Positions 45,665 to 52,847 of a stretch of 52,847 nt of DNA are shown here, piece after piece. Every line of letters begins with the position of its first letter. Position 1 is the first letter of the stretch. This stretch comes from JBGSWL01 sp041752455. GTDB taxonomy: Bacteria > Pseudomonadota > Alphaproteobacteria > Rhizobiales > Rhizobiaceae. The stretch lies in NCBI GenBank assembly GCA_041752455.1, contig JBGSWL010000054.1:1-52847 (forward strand), given 5' to 3'. The translations under genes were made by a program, and so were the position numbers. Under the pieces are notes generated by a model. It was not told the origin of the DNA, did not search any database, and saw nothing but the letters and a program-made list of their open reading frames with translations.

Positions 45665-45971
45665 CGATCACTTCTCCGGAGCGCTTGGATACGCGCACTT
45701 TCTTGCCATCTTCTTCAATCCGGAAACCGACGCGGGTCGGCTTGCCGTCCTTGGGGTCCTTGATCGCCAGATTCGACAGCTCGATCGGCGCCTCACGGGT
45801 AATGATGCCCGCTTCCTTGTTTGCGGTCTGGCGCTGGTGACGCTTGATCACGTTGACGCCGGAGACGAGCGCGCGATTGTCCTTTGGCATGACCTGAAGG
45901 ACATTGCCGCTGCGGCCCTTGTCCTTGCCGGTCAGCACGACGACGGTGTCGCCTTTCTTGATCTTCTGCAT
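45657..45971 (-). CDS. rplX: 50S ribosomal protein L24
   Basis: L24 is an assembly-initiating 50S protein. The 104-residue product has the KOW motif KKGDTVVVLTGKDKGRSG (residues about 5-22) and VSGVNVIKRHQRQT. It overlaps rplE by eight bases and follows rplN by 12 bases, in the normal order. Confidence 0.98.
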   Translation of the reverse strand: MQKIKKGDTVVVLTGKDKGRSGNVLQVMPKDNRALVSGVNVIKRHQRQTANKEAGIITREAPIELSNLAIKDPKDGKPTRVGFRIEEDGKKVRVSKRSGEVIDG

Positions 45972-45983
45972 CGCTCTATCTCC

Positions 45984-46352
45984 TCAGAGAACTTCGGGCG
46001 CCAGCGAGATGATCTTCATGTGGTTCTTCGCGCGCAATTCGCGCGGAACCGGTCCGAAGATGCGGGTCCCGATGGGCTCCTTGTTGTTGTTGACCAGGAC
46101 GGCTGCATTGCCGTCGAAGCGGATCACGCTGCCATCCGGGCGGCGGATGTCATTGGCCGTACGGACCACGACAGCCTTCATGACATCGCCCTTCTTGACG
46201 CGACCACGCGGAATGGCTTCCTTGATCGACACAACGATGATGTCGCCGACGGACGCGTATTTGCGCTTCGATCCGCCCAGCACCTTGATGCACATGACAC
46301 GGCGCGCGCCGGAATTGTCGGCCACGTCGAGGTTTGTTTGCATCTGAATCAT
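45984..46352 (-). CDS. rplN: 50S ribosomal protein L14
   Basis: L14 forms intersubunit bridges and binds silencing factor RsfS in many bacteria. The 122-residue product has NLDVADNSGARRVMCIKVLG at the start and the GTRIFGPVPRELR motif near residues 96-108. Two candidate start codons (first and fourth codon) exist; the first is used. It lies 63 bases after rpsQ. Confidence 0.98.
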   Translation of the reverse strand: MIQMQTNLDVADNSGARRVMCIKVLGGSKRKYASVGDIIVVSIKEAIPRGRVKKGDVMKAVVVRTANDIRRPDGSVIRFDGNAAVLVNNNKEPIGTRIFGPVPRELRAKNHMKIISLAPEVL

Positions 46353-46415
46353 GACTGGATGCCCTTGTTGTCTGCTCCGGCCCTAAGGGCTCGGAAATGA
46401 AATGTTAGTCCGGTG

Positions 46416-46664
46416 TCAGCCTTCGGCGCCGTTGGTCACGCCGATGACGACCCAACGCTTGTTCTTCGAGATCGGCGCCGACTCTTCGATCGAGACGAGA
46501 TCGCCGACCTTGTATGTGTTGGCCTCGTCATGGGCGGCGTAACGCTTGGAGCGGCGCACCGTCTTTTTCAGAAGCGGGTGCGAGAAGCGACGCTCGACGC
46601 GCACGACAACGGTCTTGTCGTTCTTGTCGCTGACCACGACACCCTGGAGAATACGTTTTGGCAT
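46416..46664 (-). CDS. rpsQ: 30S ribosomal protein S17
   Basis: S17 is an OB-fold primary binder of 16S rRNA. The 82-residue product has GVVVSDKNDKTVVVRVERR and the C-terminal ISKNKRWVVIGV segment with basic residues. It is 10 bases after rpmC. Length is near the E. coli form (84). Confidence 0.97.
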   Translation of the reverse strand: MPKRILQGVVVSDKNDKTVVVRVERRFSHPLLKKTVRRSKRYAAHDEANTYKVGDLVSIEESAPISKNKRWVVIGVTNGAEG

Positions 46665-46674
46665 CTGGTCTTCC

Positions 46675-46875
46675 TCAGCTCTTCGCGACGCCGGCCTTTT
46701 GGGCGGCGATTGTCTTGATCCGCGCGATGTCGCGGCGCACTTGCCGCACGCGTGCGGTGTTTTCCAACTGGTTCGTGGCTTTCTGGAAGCGCAGGTTGAA
46801 CTGCTCTTTCTTCAGCTTCGCCAGTTCATCGGCCAGTTGGTCGACCGTCATGGCGGTTACATCAGCGGCTTTCAT
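46675..46875 (-). CDS. rpmC: 50S ribosomal protein L29
   Basis: L29 lies at the tunnel exit and helps dock SRP and trigger factor. The 66-residue, two-helix product has the conserved ELAKLKKEQFNLRFQKATNQ segment. The ATG at 46873-46875 is chosen; a longer frame running 39 codons into rplP is rejected. It lies 22 bases after rplP and 10 before rpsQ. Confidence 0.97.
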   Translation of the reverse strand: MKAADVTAMTVDQLADELAKLKKEQFNLRFQKATNQLENTARVRQVRRDIARIKTIAAQKAGVAKS

Positions 46876-46897
46876 ATCGTGTACTCCTTGAACCCGC

Positions 46898-47311
46898 TCA
46901 CTCGGCAATGCGCTGCACGAAACGCGTGCGCACGGACAGTTTGGCCGCGCCGAGACGCAGGGCTTCACGCGCCGTTTCTTCCGGCACGCCATCGATTTCG
47001 AACATCATCCGGCCCGGCTTGATCTTGCAGGCCCAGTAATCCACCGAGCCTTTGCCTTTACCCATGCGGACTTCCGTCGGCTTGGAGGTGACCGGAACGT
47101 CCGGGAAAATCCGGATCCATACACGGCCGGCACGCTTCATGTGACGCGTGATGGCGCGGCGCGCCGCTTCGATCTCGCGGGCATTGACGCGGTTCGGCTC
47201 GAGGGCCTTGAGGCCATACTCACCGAAGTTCAGGGTTGCGCCACCCTTGGCGACGCCATGGATCTTGCCCTTGAACTGCTTGCGATATTTTGTGCGCTTT
47301 GGCTGCAGCAT
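46898..47311 (-). CDS. rplP: 50S ribosomal protein L16
   Basis: L16 shapes the A-site of the peptidyl-transferase region. The 137-residue product starts MLQPKRTKYRKQFKGKIHG and has the KPTEVRMGKGKGSVDYW motif near residues 77-93. Length is typical. It is 27 bases after rpsC and upstream of rpmC. Confidence 0.98.
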   Translation of the reverse strand: MLQPKRTKYRKQFKGKIHGVAKGGATLNFGEYGLKALEPNRVNAREIEAARRAITRHMKRAGRVWIRIFPDVPVTSKPTEVRMGKGKGSVDYWACKIKPGRMMFEIDGVPEETAREALRLGAAKLSVRTRFVQRIAE

Positions 47312-47338
47312 GTCATCTTACTCCTGGCGGTGCCGCAA

Positions 47339-48046
47339 TCAGTTGTTGTCGCGGCGGCGCGGTGCACCACCCTGGTTGTCCTGCTCGCTCGCCCGACGCT
47401 CGGAAGCCATCGGATCGTGCTCGAGGATCTCACCCTTGAAAATCCAGACCTTGATGCCGCAAATGCCGTAGGCAGTCTCAGCTTCAGCAGTCCCGTAGTC
47501 GACATCGGCGCGCAGCGTGTGGAGCGGCACGCGGCCTTCACGGTACCATTCGGTCCGCGCGATTTCCGCGCCGCCAAGACGGCCGGCGCAGTTGATGCGG
47601 ATGCCTTCGGCGCCAAGACGCATCGCCGACTGAACGGCACGCTTCATGGCACGGCGGAATGCGACTCGGCGTTCCAGCTGCTGGGCAATGCCTTCTGCAA
47701 CAAGCTTGGCATCGATCTCTGGCTTGCGGATTTCGACGATGTTCAACATCGTTTCGGCCGAGGTGAACTCCGAGAGCTTCTTGCGGAGCTTCTCGATGTC
47801 GGCACCCTTCTTGCCGATGATGATACCCGGACGGGCCGAATGGATCGTCACGCGGCACTTCTTGTGCGGCCGTTCGATGACGATCTTGGAGACCGCGGCC
47901 TGCTTGAGTTCCTTGTTCAGGTACTCACGGATCTTCAGGTCTTCGTGCAGCAACACGCCGTAGTCACCGGTATTGGCGTACCAGCGCGAATCCCACGTGC
48001 GGTTGATACCGAGGCGAAAGCCGATCGGATTGATTTTCTGACCCAT
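47339..48046 (-). CDS. rpsC: 30S ribosomal protein S3
   Basis: S3 forms part of the mRNA entry helicase. The 235-residue product has MGQKINPIGFRLG at the start, the KH domain with IGKKGADI (GxxG at residues 78-81), and a C-terminal domain ending in a basic tail with SERRASEQDNQ. Its ATG overlaps the rplV stop codon by one base (TAATG), so the two are coupled. Confidence 0.98.
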   Translation of the reverse strand: MGQKINPIGFRLGINRTWDSRWYANTGDYGVLLHEDLKIREYLNKELKQAAVSKIVIERPHKKCRVTIHSARPGIIIGKKGADIEKLRKKLSEFTSAETMLNIVEIRKPEIDAKLVAEGIAQQLERRVAFRRAMKRAVQSAMRLGAEGIRINCAGRLGGAEIARTEWYREGRVPLHTLRADVDYGTAEAETAYGICGIKVWIFKGEILEHDPMASERRASEQDNQGGAPRRRDNN

Positions 48047-48435
48047 TATGCAGCCTCCCCTTCTTCGGTCGCTTCACGAACGATGATCGTCAAATGCGCG
48101 AACGGCTTCTGGATGCGGCTGGCTTTGCCACGACCGCGAGCCATGAAGCGTTTCATGACAATCGACTTGCCGACGAACGCTTCCTTGACGACCAGCGCAT
48201 CGACGTCGAGATCATGGTTGTTCTCGGCATTGGCGATGGCGCTTTCCAGCGTCTTCTTGACAGTGCCGGCGATGCGCTTGCGCGAAAACTCGAGGTCAGC
48301 GAGCGCAGAGGAGACCGTCTTGCCGCGGATCAGCGCGGCAACGAGGTTCAGCTTCTGCGGGCTGACACGGATCATCCGCGTGACGGCCTGAGCCTCATTG
48401 TCGGCCAGGCGGCGTTCTGCCTTGGGCTTGCCCAT
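48046..48435 (-). CDS. rplV: 50S ribosomal protein L22
   Basis: L22 lines the exit tunnel; its beta-hairpin loop is a known site of macrolide-resistance changes. The 129-residue product has VSPQKLNLVAALIRGKTV near residue 25-42 and the loop FVGKSIVMKRFMARGRGKA near residues 87-105 with no obvious deletion. It overlaps rpsC by one base and follows rpsS by three bases. Confidence 0.98.
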   Translation of the reverse strand: MGKPKAERRLADNEAQAVTRMIRVSPQKLNLVAALIRGKTVSSALADLEFSRKRIAGTVKKTLESAIANAENNHDLDVDALVVKEAFVGKSIVMKRFMARGRGKASRIQKPFAHLTIIVREATEEGEAA

Positions 48436-48438
48436 TGA

Positions 48439-48717
48439 TTACTTCCTCTTCGCCTTCTTGTCGGCGCCGTGGCCGTAGTAGGTCCGGGTCGGCGCAAACT
48501 CGCCGAACTTGTGACCGACCATGTCCTCGTTGACCGAGACCGGAATGTGCTTCTGGCCGTTGTAGACACCGAACGTCAGGCCCACGAACTGCGGCATGAT
48601 CGTGGAGCGACGGCTCCAGATCTTGATCACATCGTTGCGGCCGCCTTCGCGCCCCTTCTCAGCCTTCTTGAGAAGATAGCCGTCGACAAACGGGCCTTTC
48701 CAAATTGAACGAGCCAT
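48439..48717 (-). CDS. rpsS: 30S ribosomal protein S19
   Basis: S19 is in the 30S head, contacting S13 and the A-site tRNA. The 92-residue product has MARSIWKGPFVDGYLLKKA at the start and the GHKFGEFAPTRTYYGHGADK motif. It lies 17 bases after rplB and three before rplV. Confidence 0.98.
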   Translation of the reverse strand: MARSIWKGPFVDGYLLKKAEKGREGGRNDVIKIWSRRSTIMPQFVGLTFGVYNGQKHIPVSVNEDMVGHKFGEFAPTRTYYGHGADKKAKRK

Positions 48718-48734
48718 CTGGCTTTCCTCTCGTC

Positions 48735-49568
48735 TTACTTCTTGCGCTGATGACGTGAGCGCATAATGAACTTGTCAGTCGCCTTGTTGGACCTGGTCTT
48801 CTTGCCCTTGGTGGGCTTGCCCCAAGGGGTGACCGGATGACGACCGCCGGATGTGCGGCCTTCACCACCACCGTGCGGGTGATCGACCGGGTTCATGGCG
48901 ACGCCGCGAACATGCGGACGGCGACCAAGCCAACGGTTGCGGCCGGCCTTGCCGAGGTTGATGTTGCCATGGTCCGGGTTGGACACGGCACCAACGGTGG
49001 CCATGCAAGTCTGCGGCACGAGGCGCTGTTCACCCGAGTTCAGGCGAAGGATCGCCATGCCCTGGTCGCGGCCGACGAGCTGCGCGTATGCGCCAGCCGA
49101 ACGAGCGACCTGACCGCCCTTGCCCGGCTTCAGTTCCACATTGTGCACGATCGTGCCGACCGGCATCGAACCGAGCGGCATAGCATTGCCCGGCTTGACG
49201 TCAGCGCGCTGCGCCGAGATGACCTTGTCACCCGGCTGCAAACGCTGCGGCGCCAAGATATAGGCCATGTCGCCGTCTTCGTACTTGATCAGCGCAATGA
49301 ACGCGGTCCGGTTCGGATCGTATTCAAGGCGGTCCACCGTACCGACAGCGTCCATCTTGCGACGCTTGAAGTCGATGATGCGGTAGGTCTGCTTGTGACC
49401 GCCGCCGATGTTGCGCGATGTCGCGCGACCGCGGTTGTTGCGACCACCGGACTTGGTCAGGCCTTCGGTCAATGCCTTGACCGGCTTGCCCTTGTAGAGG
49501 CCGGACCGGTCAACCAGCACCAGCTGACGCTGGCCGGGAGTGGTCGGATTGAACTTCTTCAGTGCCAT
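48735..49568 (-). CDS. rplB: 50S ribosomal protein L2
   Basis: L2 is essential for subunit association and peptidyl-transferase activity. The 277-residue product has the HKQTYRIIDFKRRK motif near residues 58-71 and the conserved C-terminal NPVDHPHGGGEGRTSGG block containing the key histidine. It follows rplW by 25 bases. Confidence 0.99.
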   Translation of the reverse strand: MALKKFNPTTPGQRQLVLVDRSGLYKGKPVKALTEGLTKSGGRNNRGRATSRNIGGGHKQTYRIIDFKRRKMDAVGTVDRLEYDPNRTAFIALIKYEDGDMAYILAPQRLQPGDKVISAQRADVKPGNAMPLGSMPVGTIVHNVELKPGKGGQVARSAGAYAQLVGRDQGMAILRLNSGEQRLVPQTCMATVGAVSNPDHGNINLGKAGRNRWLGRRPHVRGVAMNPVDHPHGGGEGRTSGGRHPVTPWGKPTKGKKTRSNKATDKFIMRSRHQRKK

Positions 49569-49593
49569 GGCTTTTTACCTCTTCCCCGACCCG

Positions 49594-49887
49594 TCACAGA
49601 CCGGTTCCGACGTCGATTGACTGGCCTTCAGCCAGCGTCACGATCGCCTTTTTCACATTGGACTGACGCCCGACGATGCCGCGGAAACGCTTCACCTTGC
49701 CTTTGCGCACCAACGTGTTGACCGCGGTCACCTTGACGTTGAACAGCGCTTCCACAGCAGCCTTGATTTCAGGCTTGGACGCATCGCGCGCGACGTTGAA
49801 CACGACCTGATTGTGGTCGGAAACCAGCGTCGACTTTTCGGTGATCACCGGCGAGACGATGACGTCGTAGTGACGAAGATCGATCAT
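49594..49887 (-). CDS. rplW: 50S ribosomal protein L23
   Basis: L23 is at the tunnel exit and docks trigger factor and SRP. The 97-residue product has YDVIVSPVITEKSTL near residues 7-21 and VRKGKVKRFRGIVGRQSN. Its start overlaps the rplD stop (ATGA), so the pair is translationally coupled. Confidence 0.98.
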   Translation of the reverse strand: MIDLRHYDVIVSPVITEKSTLVSDHNQVVFNVARDASKPEIKAAVEALFNVKVTAVNTLVRKGKVKRFRGIVGRQSNVKKAIVTLAEGQSIDVGTGL

Positions 49888-50501
49888 TTGAAGCGCTCCT
49901 CGATGGCTTCGACAGCCGCCTTGGACAGAACGAGCGTGTTCCGGCGCAGGATGTCGTAGACGTTGATGCCCTGGATGGGCAGGACATCGATGTTGACGAT
50001 GTTGGCGGCAGCGTTGCGGAACTCGGTCTGAACTTCCGTGCCACCGATCACCAGCGCGTTCGACAGGCCAAGGCTTGCCAGCTGTGCCGACAGTGCCTTC
50101 GTCTTGCCGTCCGAGACCAGATCATCAAGGATGATCAGCGCATCGCTGCGCATCTTGGCCGAGAGCGCATGACGAAGTGCCAGAGCGCGGACCTTCTTCG
50201 GCAGATCGAAAGCGTGGCTGCGCAGGACCGGGCCATGCGCCTTGCCGCCGCCGCGAAACTGCGGAGCACGTGCCGAATGGTGACGGGCGCGGCCCGTACC
50301 CTTCTGCTTGTACATTTTGGCACCGGTGCGGGAGACTTCCGCACGGGTCTTGGTCTTATGGGTGCCCTGCTGGCGCTTGGCAAGCTGCCAGGCAACCATG
50401 CGCGACAGGATGTCAGCGCGGGGCTCGAGGCCGAAGACGGCCTCGGAGAGTTCAACAGTTCCGGCGGCAGCGCCGTCGAGTGTCTTGACTGCAATTTCCA
50501 T
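49884..50501 (-). CDS. rplD: 50S ribosomal protein L4
   Basis: L4 lines the exit tunnel and in E. coli also represses the S10 operon. The 205-residue product has QLAKRQQGTHKTKTRAEVSR and the tunnel loop GTGRARHHSARAPQFRGGG near residues 69-88. I use the ATG at 50499-50501; its first base coincides with the last base of the rplC stop. A GTG one codon upstream gives the listed longer form. No L4-repressed S10 leader is obvious upstream of rpsJ. Confidence 0.98.
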   Translation of the reverse strand: MEIAVKTLDGAAAGTVELSEAVFGLEPRADILSRMVAWQLAKRQQGTHKTKTRAEVSRTGAKMYKQKGTGRARHHSARAPQFRGGGKAHGPVLRSHAFDLPKKVRALALRHALSAKMRSDALIILDDLVSDGKTKALSAQLASLGLSNALVIGGTEVQTEFRNAAANIVNIDVLPIQGINVYDILRRNTLVLSKAAVEAIEERFK

Positions 50502-51223
50502 CACTCAGCTCCCTCCTGAACCGGAGCTTCAACCTTGGCAGCCATGTCGGCAGCACGCAGGGCGCCGGGGCGCGGAGCGTTTTCCGGAATGGAAGCCTTG
50601 ACCGCATCGCGAACGAGGATCCATGCGCCCTTCGAGCCGGGAATGGCTCCCTTGACGAGGATCAGACCACGATCATCATCGGTCGAGACGATCTCGAGGT
50701 TCTGTGTCGTCACACGGACCTGACCCATATGGCCGGCCATCTTCTTGCCCTTGAAAACCTTGCCCGGATCCTGACGCTGACCGGTCGAACCATGGGCACG
50801 GTGCGAGACCGAGTTACCGTGGGAAGCACGACCGCCACCGAAATTGTGGCGCTTCATGACACCCTGGAAACCCTTGCCCTGGCTGGTGCCGGTCACATCG
50901 ACCTTCTGGCCGGCGACAAAGTGGCTCGCCACGATCTCGGCGCCAACATCGAGCATGTTGTCGGCGGTCACGCGGAACTCGGCCATCTTGCGCTTGGGCT
51001 CCACAGAGGCCGCAGCAAAGTGGCCACGCATGGCCTTCGAGGTATTCTTCGGCTTGGCAAAGCCCACGCCGAGCTGCACGGCATCATAGCCATGCTTGTC
51101 GGTGGTACGCTGTGCCACAACCTGGCAATTTTCCAGGCGCAGTACCGTCACAGGCAGGTTCACGCCCTCGTCCGTATAGACGCGGGTCATGCCCAGCTTT
51201 TGTGCAATCACTCCTGAACGCAT
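50501..51223 (-). CDS. rplC: 50S ribosomal protein L3
   Basis: L3 is an assembly initiator of the 50S subunit near the peptidyl-transferase centre. The 240-residue product has GVIAQKLGMTRVYTDEG at the start, the FGGGRASHGNSVSHRAHGS block containing the methylated-Gln neighbourhood (STGQRQDPG), and a C-terminal extension of about 25 residues rich in Ala, Glu and Pro that E. coli L3 lacks. It overlaps rplD by one base. Confidence 0.98.
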   Translation of the reverse strand: MRSGVIAQKLGMTRVYTDEGVNLPVTVLRLENCQVVAQRTTDKHGYDAVQLGVGFAKPKNTSKAMRGHFAAASVEPKRKMAEFRVTADNMLDVGAEIVASHFVAGQKVDVTGTSQGKGFQGVMKRHNFGGGRASHGNSVSHRAHGSTGQRQDPGKVFKGKKMAGHMGQVRVTTQNLEIVSTDDDRGLILVKGAIPGSKGAWILVRDAVKASIPENAPRPGALRAADMAAKVEAPVQEGAE

Positions 51224-51249
51224 CGGTTCGTCCTTCCAGTGCCCGCGAC

Positions 51250-51558
51250 TTACAACTTGATCTCGACGTCAACGCCGGCGGCCAGGTCGAGCTTCATCAA
51301 AGCATCAACTGTCTGCGGCGTCGGATCGACGATGTCGAGGAGACGCTTGTGTGTGCGCATTTCGAACTGCTCGCGGCTCTTCTTGTCAATGTGAGGCGAA
51401 CGGTTAACTGTAAACTTCTCAATGCGTGTTGGCAGCGGTACGGGACCGCGAACCTGTGCACCGGTACGCTTGGCCGTAGAGACGATCTCCTTGGTCGACG
51501 CGTCCAGAATACGGTGGTCAAACGCTTTCAGTCGAATGCGAATATTTTGGCCAGTCAT
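51250..51558 (-). CDS. rpsJ: 30S ribosomal protein S10
   Basis: S10 is a 30S head protein and, as NusE, joins NusB in transcription antitermination. The 102-residue product has QNIRIRLKAFDHRILD and the ending HIDKKSREQFEMRTHKR then LDIVDPTPQTVDALMKLDL. It follows tuf by 108 bases and begins the S10 cluster. Any S10-operon leader must lie in that gap, where I see only a tuf-side hairpin. Confidence 0.98.
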   Translation of the reverse strand: MTGQNIRIRLKAFDHRILDASTKEIVSTAKRTGAQVRGPVPLPTRIEKFTVNRSPHIDKKSREQFEMRTHKRLLDIVDPTPQTVDALMKLDLAAGVDVEIKL

Positions 51559-51624
51559 CTTTTAACTTTCTCAATCCCTTGGCGCATTGCCCGCTTGCGG
51601 GCATCTTGACCTTCGGCAACAAAT

Positions 51625-51654
51625 CGGGGCGCTCACTGGTTGGCGCGCGCCCCG
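51625..51654 (-). terminator. Hairpin after tuf, probable partial terminator
   Basis: An eight-base G+C-rich stem (51625-51632 with 51647-51654) lies 13 bases past the tuf stop on the minus strand and is followed by ATTTGTT, a weak T-run. A second small hairpin (51579-51583 with 51588-51592) lies before rpsJ. Together they could lower readthrough from tuf into the S10 genes. Confidence 0.45.
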
Positions 51655-51666
51655 CAGTTTATTCAA

Positions 51667-52842
51667 TTACTCAATGATAGCGGCGACGATGCCGGCGCCG
51701 ACGGTACGTCCGCCTTCACGGATGGCGAAGCGCAGGCGCTCTTCCATCGCGATCGGCACGATCAGGTCTACAACCATCTCGACGTTATCGCCTGGCATTA
51801 CCATTTCCGTACCTTCCGGCAACTGGCAGATGCCGGTCACGTCGGTCGTGCGGAAGTAGAACTGCGGACGGTAGTTGGTGAAGAATGGTGTGTGACGACC
51901 GCCTTCATCCTTCGTCAGAATATACGCTTCCGCACGGAACTTCTTGTGCGGCTTGACCGAACCCGGCTTGATCAGAACCTGACCACGCTCAACGCCCTCA
52001 CGGTCGATACCGCGAAGCAATACGCCAACGTTGTCGCCTGCCTCTCCGCGGTCCAGCAACTTGCGGAACATCTCAACGCCTGTGCAGGTCGTCTTCTTGG
52101 TGTCCTTGATGCCAACGATTTCAATCTCGTCGCCAACATTCACCACACCGCGCTCAATACGGCCGGTCACAACCGTACCACGGCCCGAGATCGAGAACAC
52201 GTCTTCGATCGGCATCAGGAACGGCTTGTCAACTGCACGCTCAGGTGTCGGAATGTAGCTGTCAACCGCTGCCATCAGCTCGCGGATCGAATCTTCACCA
52301 ATGTCCTTGCGCTCACCAATCATCGCCTGGTGCGCAGAGCCCTTGATGATCGGAATGTCATCACCAGGATAATCATAAGACGAGAACAACTCGCGAAGTT
52401 CCATCTCAACCAGCTCGATCAGCTCGGCATCGTCAACAAGGTCAACCTTGTTCATGTAGCAAACCATGTAAGGAATACCAACCTGGCGACCCAAAAGGAT
52501 GTGCTCGCGGGTCTGCGGCATCGGGCCGTCAGCTGCAGAGCAAACCAGAATGGCGCCGTCCATCTGCGCAGCTCCCGTGATCATGTTCTTCACATAGTCA
52601 GCGTGGCCAGGGCAGTCAACGTGCGCATAATGGCGCGTCGCTGTCTCATACTCAACGTGGGCTGTCGAAATCGTGATACCACGAGCACGCTCTTCAGGAG
52701 CTCCGTCAATCTGGTCATACGCGCGGAACTCCCCAAAATAACGGGTGATCGCCGCCGTCAGCGTCGTCTTGCCATGGTCAACGTGGCCAATCGTGCCAAT
52801 GTTGATATGCGGTTTGTTGCGTTCAAATTTCGATTTTGCCAT
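51667..52842 (-). CDS. tuf: Elongation factor Tu
   Basis: EF-Tu delivers aminoacyl-tRNA to the ribosome. The 391-residue product has the G1 motif GHVDHGKT at residues 19-26, DCPGH at 76-80, NKVD at 131-134, and domains 2 and 3 ending in GAGIVAAIIE. It begins five bases from the window edge, so its operon partners (normally rpsL, rpsG, fusA) are off the window. Codon use is unlike its neighbours: among the first 74 codons 4 of 7 Ile are ATT, both Val are GTT and all Tyr are TAT. Alphaproteobacteria often carry two tuf copies; this may be one of them. Confidence 0.98.
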   Translation of the reverse strand: MAKSKFERNKPHINIGTIGHVDHGKTTLTAAITRYFGEFRAYDQIDGAPEERARGITISTAHVEYETATRHYAHVDCPGHADYVKNMITGAAQMDGAILVCSAADGPMPQTREHILLGRQVGIPYMVCYMNKVDLVDDAELIELVEMELRELFSSYDYPGDDIPIIKGSAHQAMIGERKDIGEDSIRELMAAVDSYIPTPERAVDKPFLMPIEDVFSISGRGTVVTGRIERGVVNVGDEIEIVGIKDTKKTTCTGVEMFRKLLDRGEAGDNVGVLLRGIDREGVERGQVLIKPGSVKPHKKFRAEAYILTKDEGGRHTPFFTNYRPQFYFRTTDVTGICQLPEGTEMVMPGDNVEMVVDLIVPIAMEERLRFAIREGGRTVGAGIVAAIIE

Positions 52843-52847
52843 TTTGG

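Noticed and set aside
37306..52842. rpmJ or infA within the ribosomal cluster
   Set aside because: No frame encoding L36 or IF1 is present between secY/adk and rpsM; absence here is normal for alphaproteobacteria.

Overview
This 52.8 kb window looks like an ordinary chromosomal core segment of an alphaproteobacterium, most likely of the Hyphomicrobiales (rhizobial) group. The evidence is the order eno–ftsB-like–pdhA–pdhB–pdhC–lpdA, an E1-beta subunit (PdhB) with its own lipoyl domain, a cysteine-free S14, a short-LID adenylate kinase, a GTTC-N7-GTTC LexA site upstream of uvrA, and G+C-rich coding with C/G-ending codons. I see no tRNA, rRNA, CRISPR array, insertion sequence, prophage or att site. 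No gap between genes exceeds about 280 bases, and every larger gap is described in the feature list.

Layout. (1) 1-7297, minus strand: a carbon-metabolism block running enolase, FtsB/DivIC-like protein, pyruvate dehydrogenase E1-alpha, E1-beta and E2, a small coiled-coil protein, an SGNH hydrolase, a YdcH-like protein and the first 85 codons of lpdA (E3), cut by the window edge. (2) 7486-8949, plus strand: two tandem ParA-like P-loop proteins that resemble each other; the second has a degenerate Walker A. (3) 8936-10670, minus: kdsA and a glyoxalase-like (VOC) protein. (4) 10811-11227, plus: a secreted DUF4864-type protein. (5) 11233-19367, minus: gyrA, a LysE-type exporter, a secreted protein, coaD, two cyclophilins, queA and tgt. 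A predicted 29-residue membrane peptide lies on the plus strand in this block. (6) 19540-25712: marC, a secreted protein, a possible small membrane ORF overlapping ssb, then ssb and uvrA diverging from an SOS-type intergenic region, and a DUF2254 membrane protein. (7) 25992-27793, plus: glnB-glnA behind a clear sigma-54 promoter, closed by a strong terminator. (8) 27865-32306: a small secreted protein, a GH1 glycosidase, a PfkB-type sugar kinase and a beta-CASP RNase-like protein. (9) 32313-37220, minus: RluC-type pseudouridine synthase, crcB/fluC, a HemG-like flavodoxin, rarA and a Do-like protease. (10) 37306-52842, minus: tuf and the complete S10-spc-alpha ribosomal cluster from rpsJ to rplQ, including secY, adk and rpoA, ending in a strong intrinsic terminator.

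How the genes work together. Enolase feeds PEP and pyruvate into the PDH complex. QueA and Tgt both act in queuosine tRNA modification. GlnB and GlnA form the nitrogen-assimilation control pair. UvrA and Ssb share a LexA-type control region. The ribosomal block supplies translation, transcription (RpoA) and secretion (SecY).

The most unusual signals are the tandem P-loop paralogue pair; an in-frame palindromic element in the E2 linker; two unlisted small hydrophobic ORFs; a repeat-rich inverted structure between rpsM and rpsK; a sequestered Shine-Dalgarno ahead of the HemG-like gene; a palindrome upstream of pdhA; a tRNA-guanine transglycosylase lacking two of three zinc cysteines; and a tuf gene whose codon use differs from its ribosomal neighbours. 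I found no clear new defence or mobile system. The best candidate for an undescribed system is the P-loop pair.
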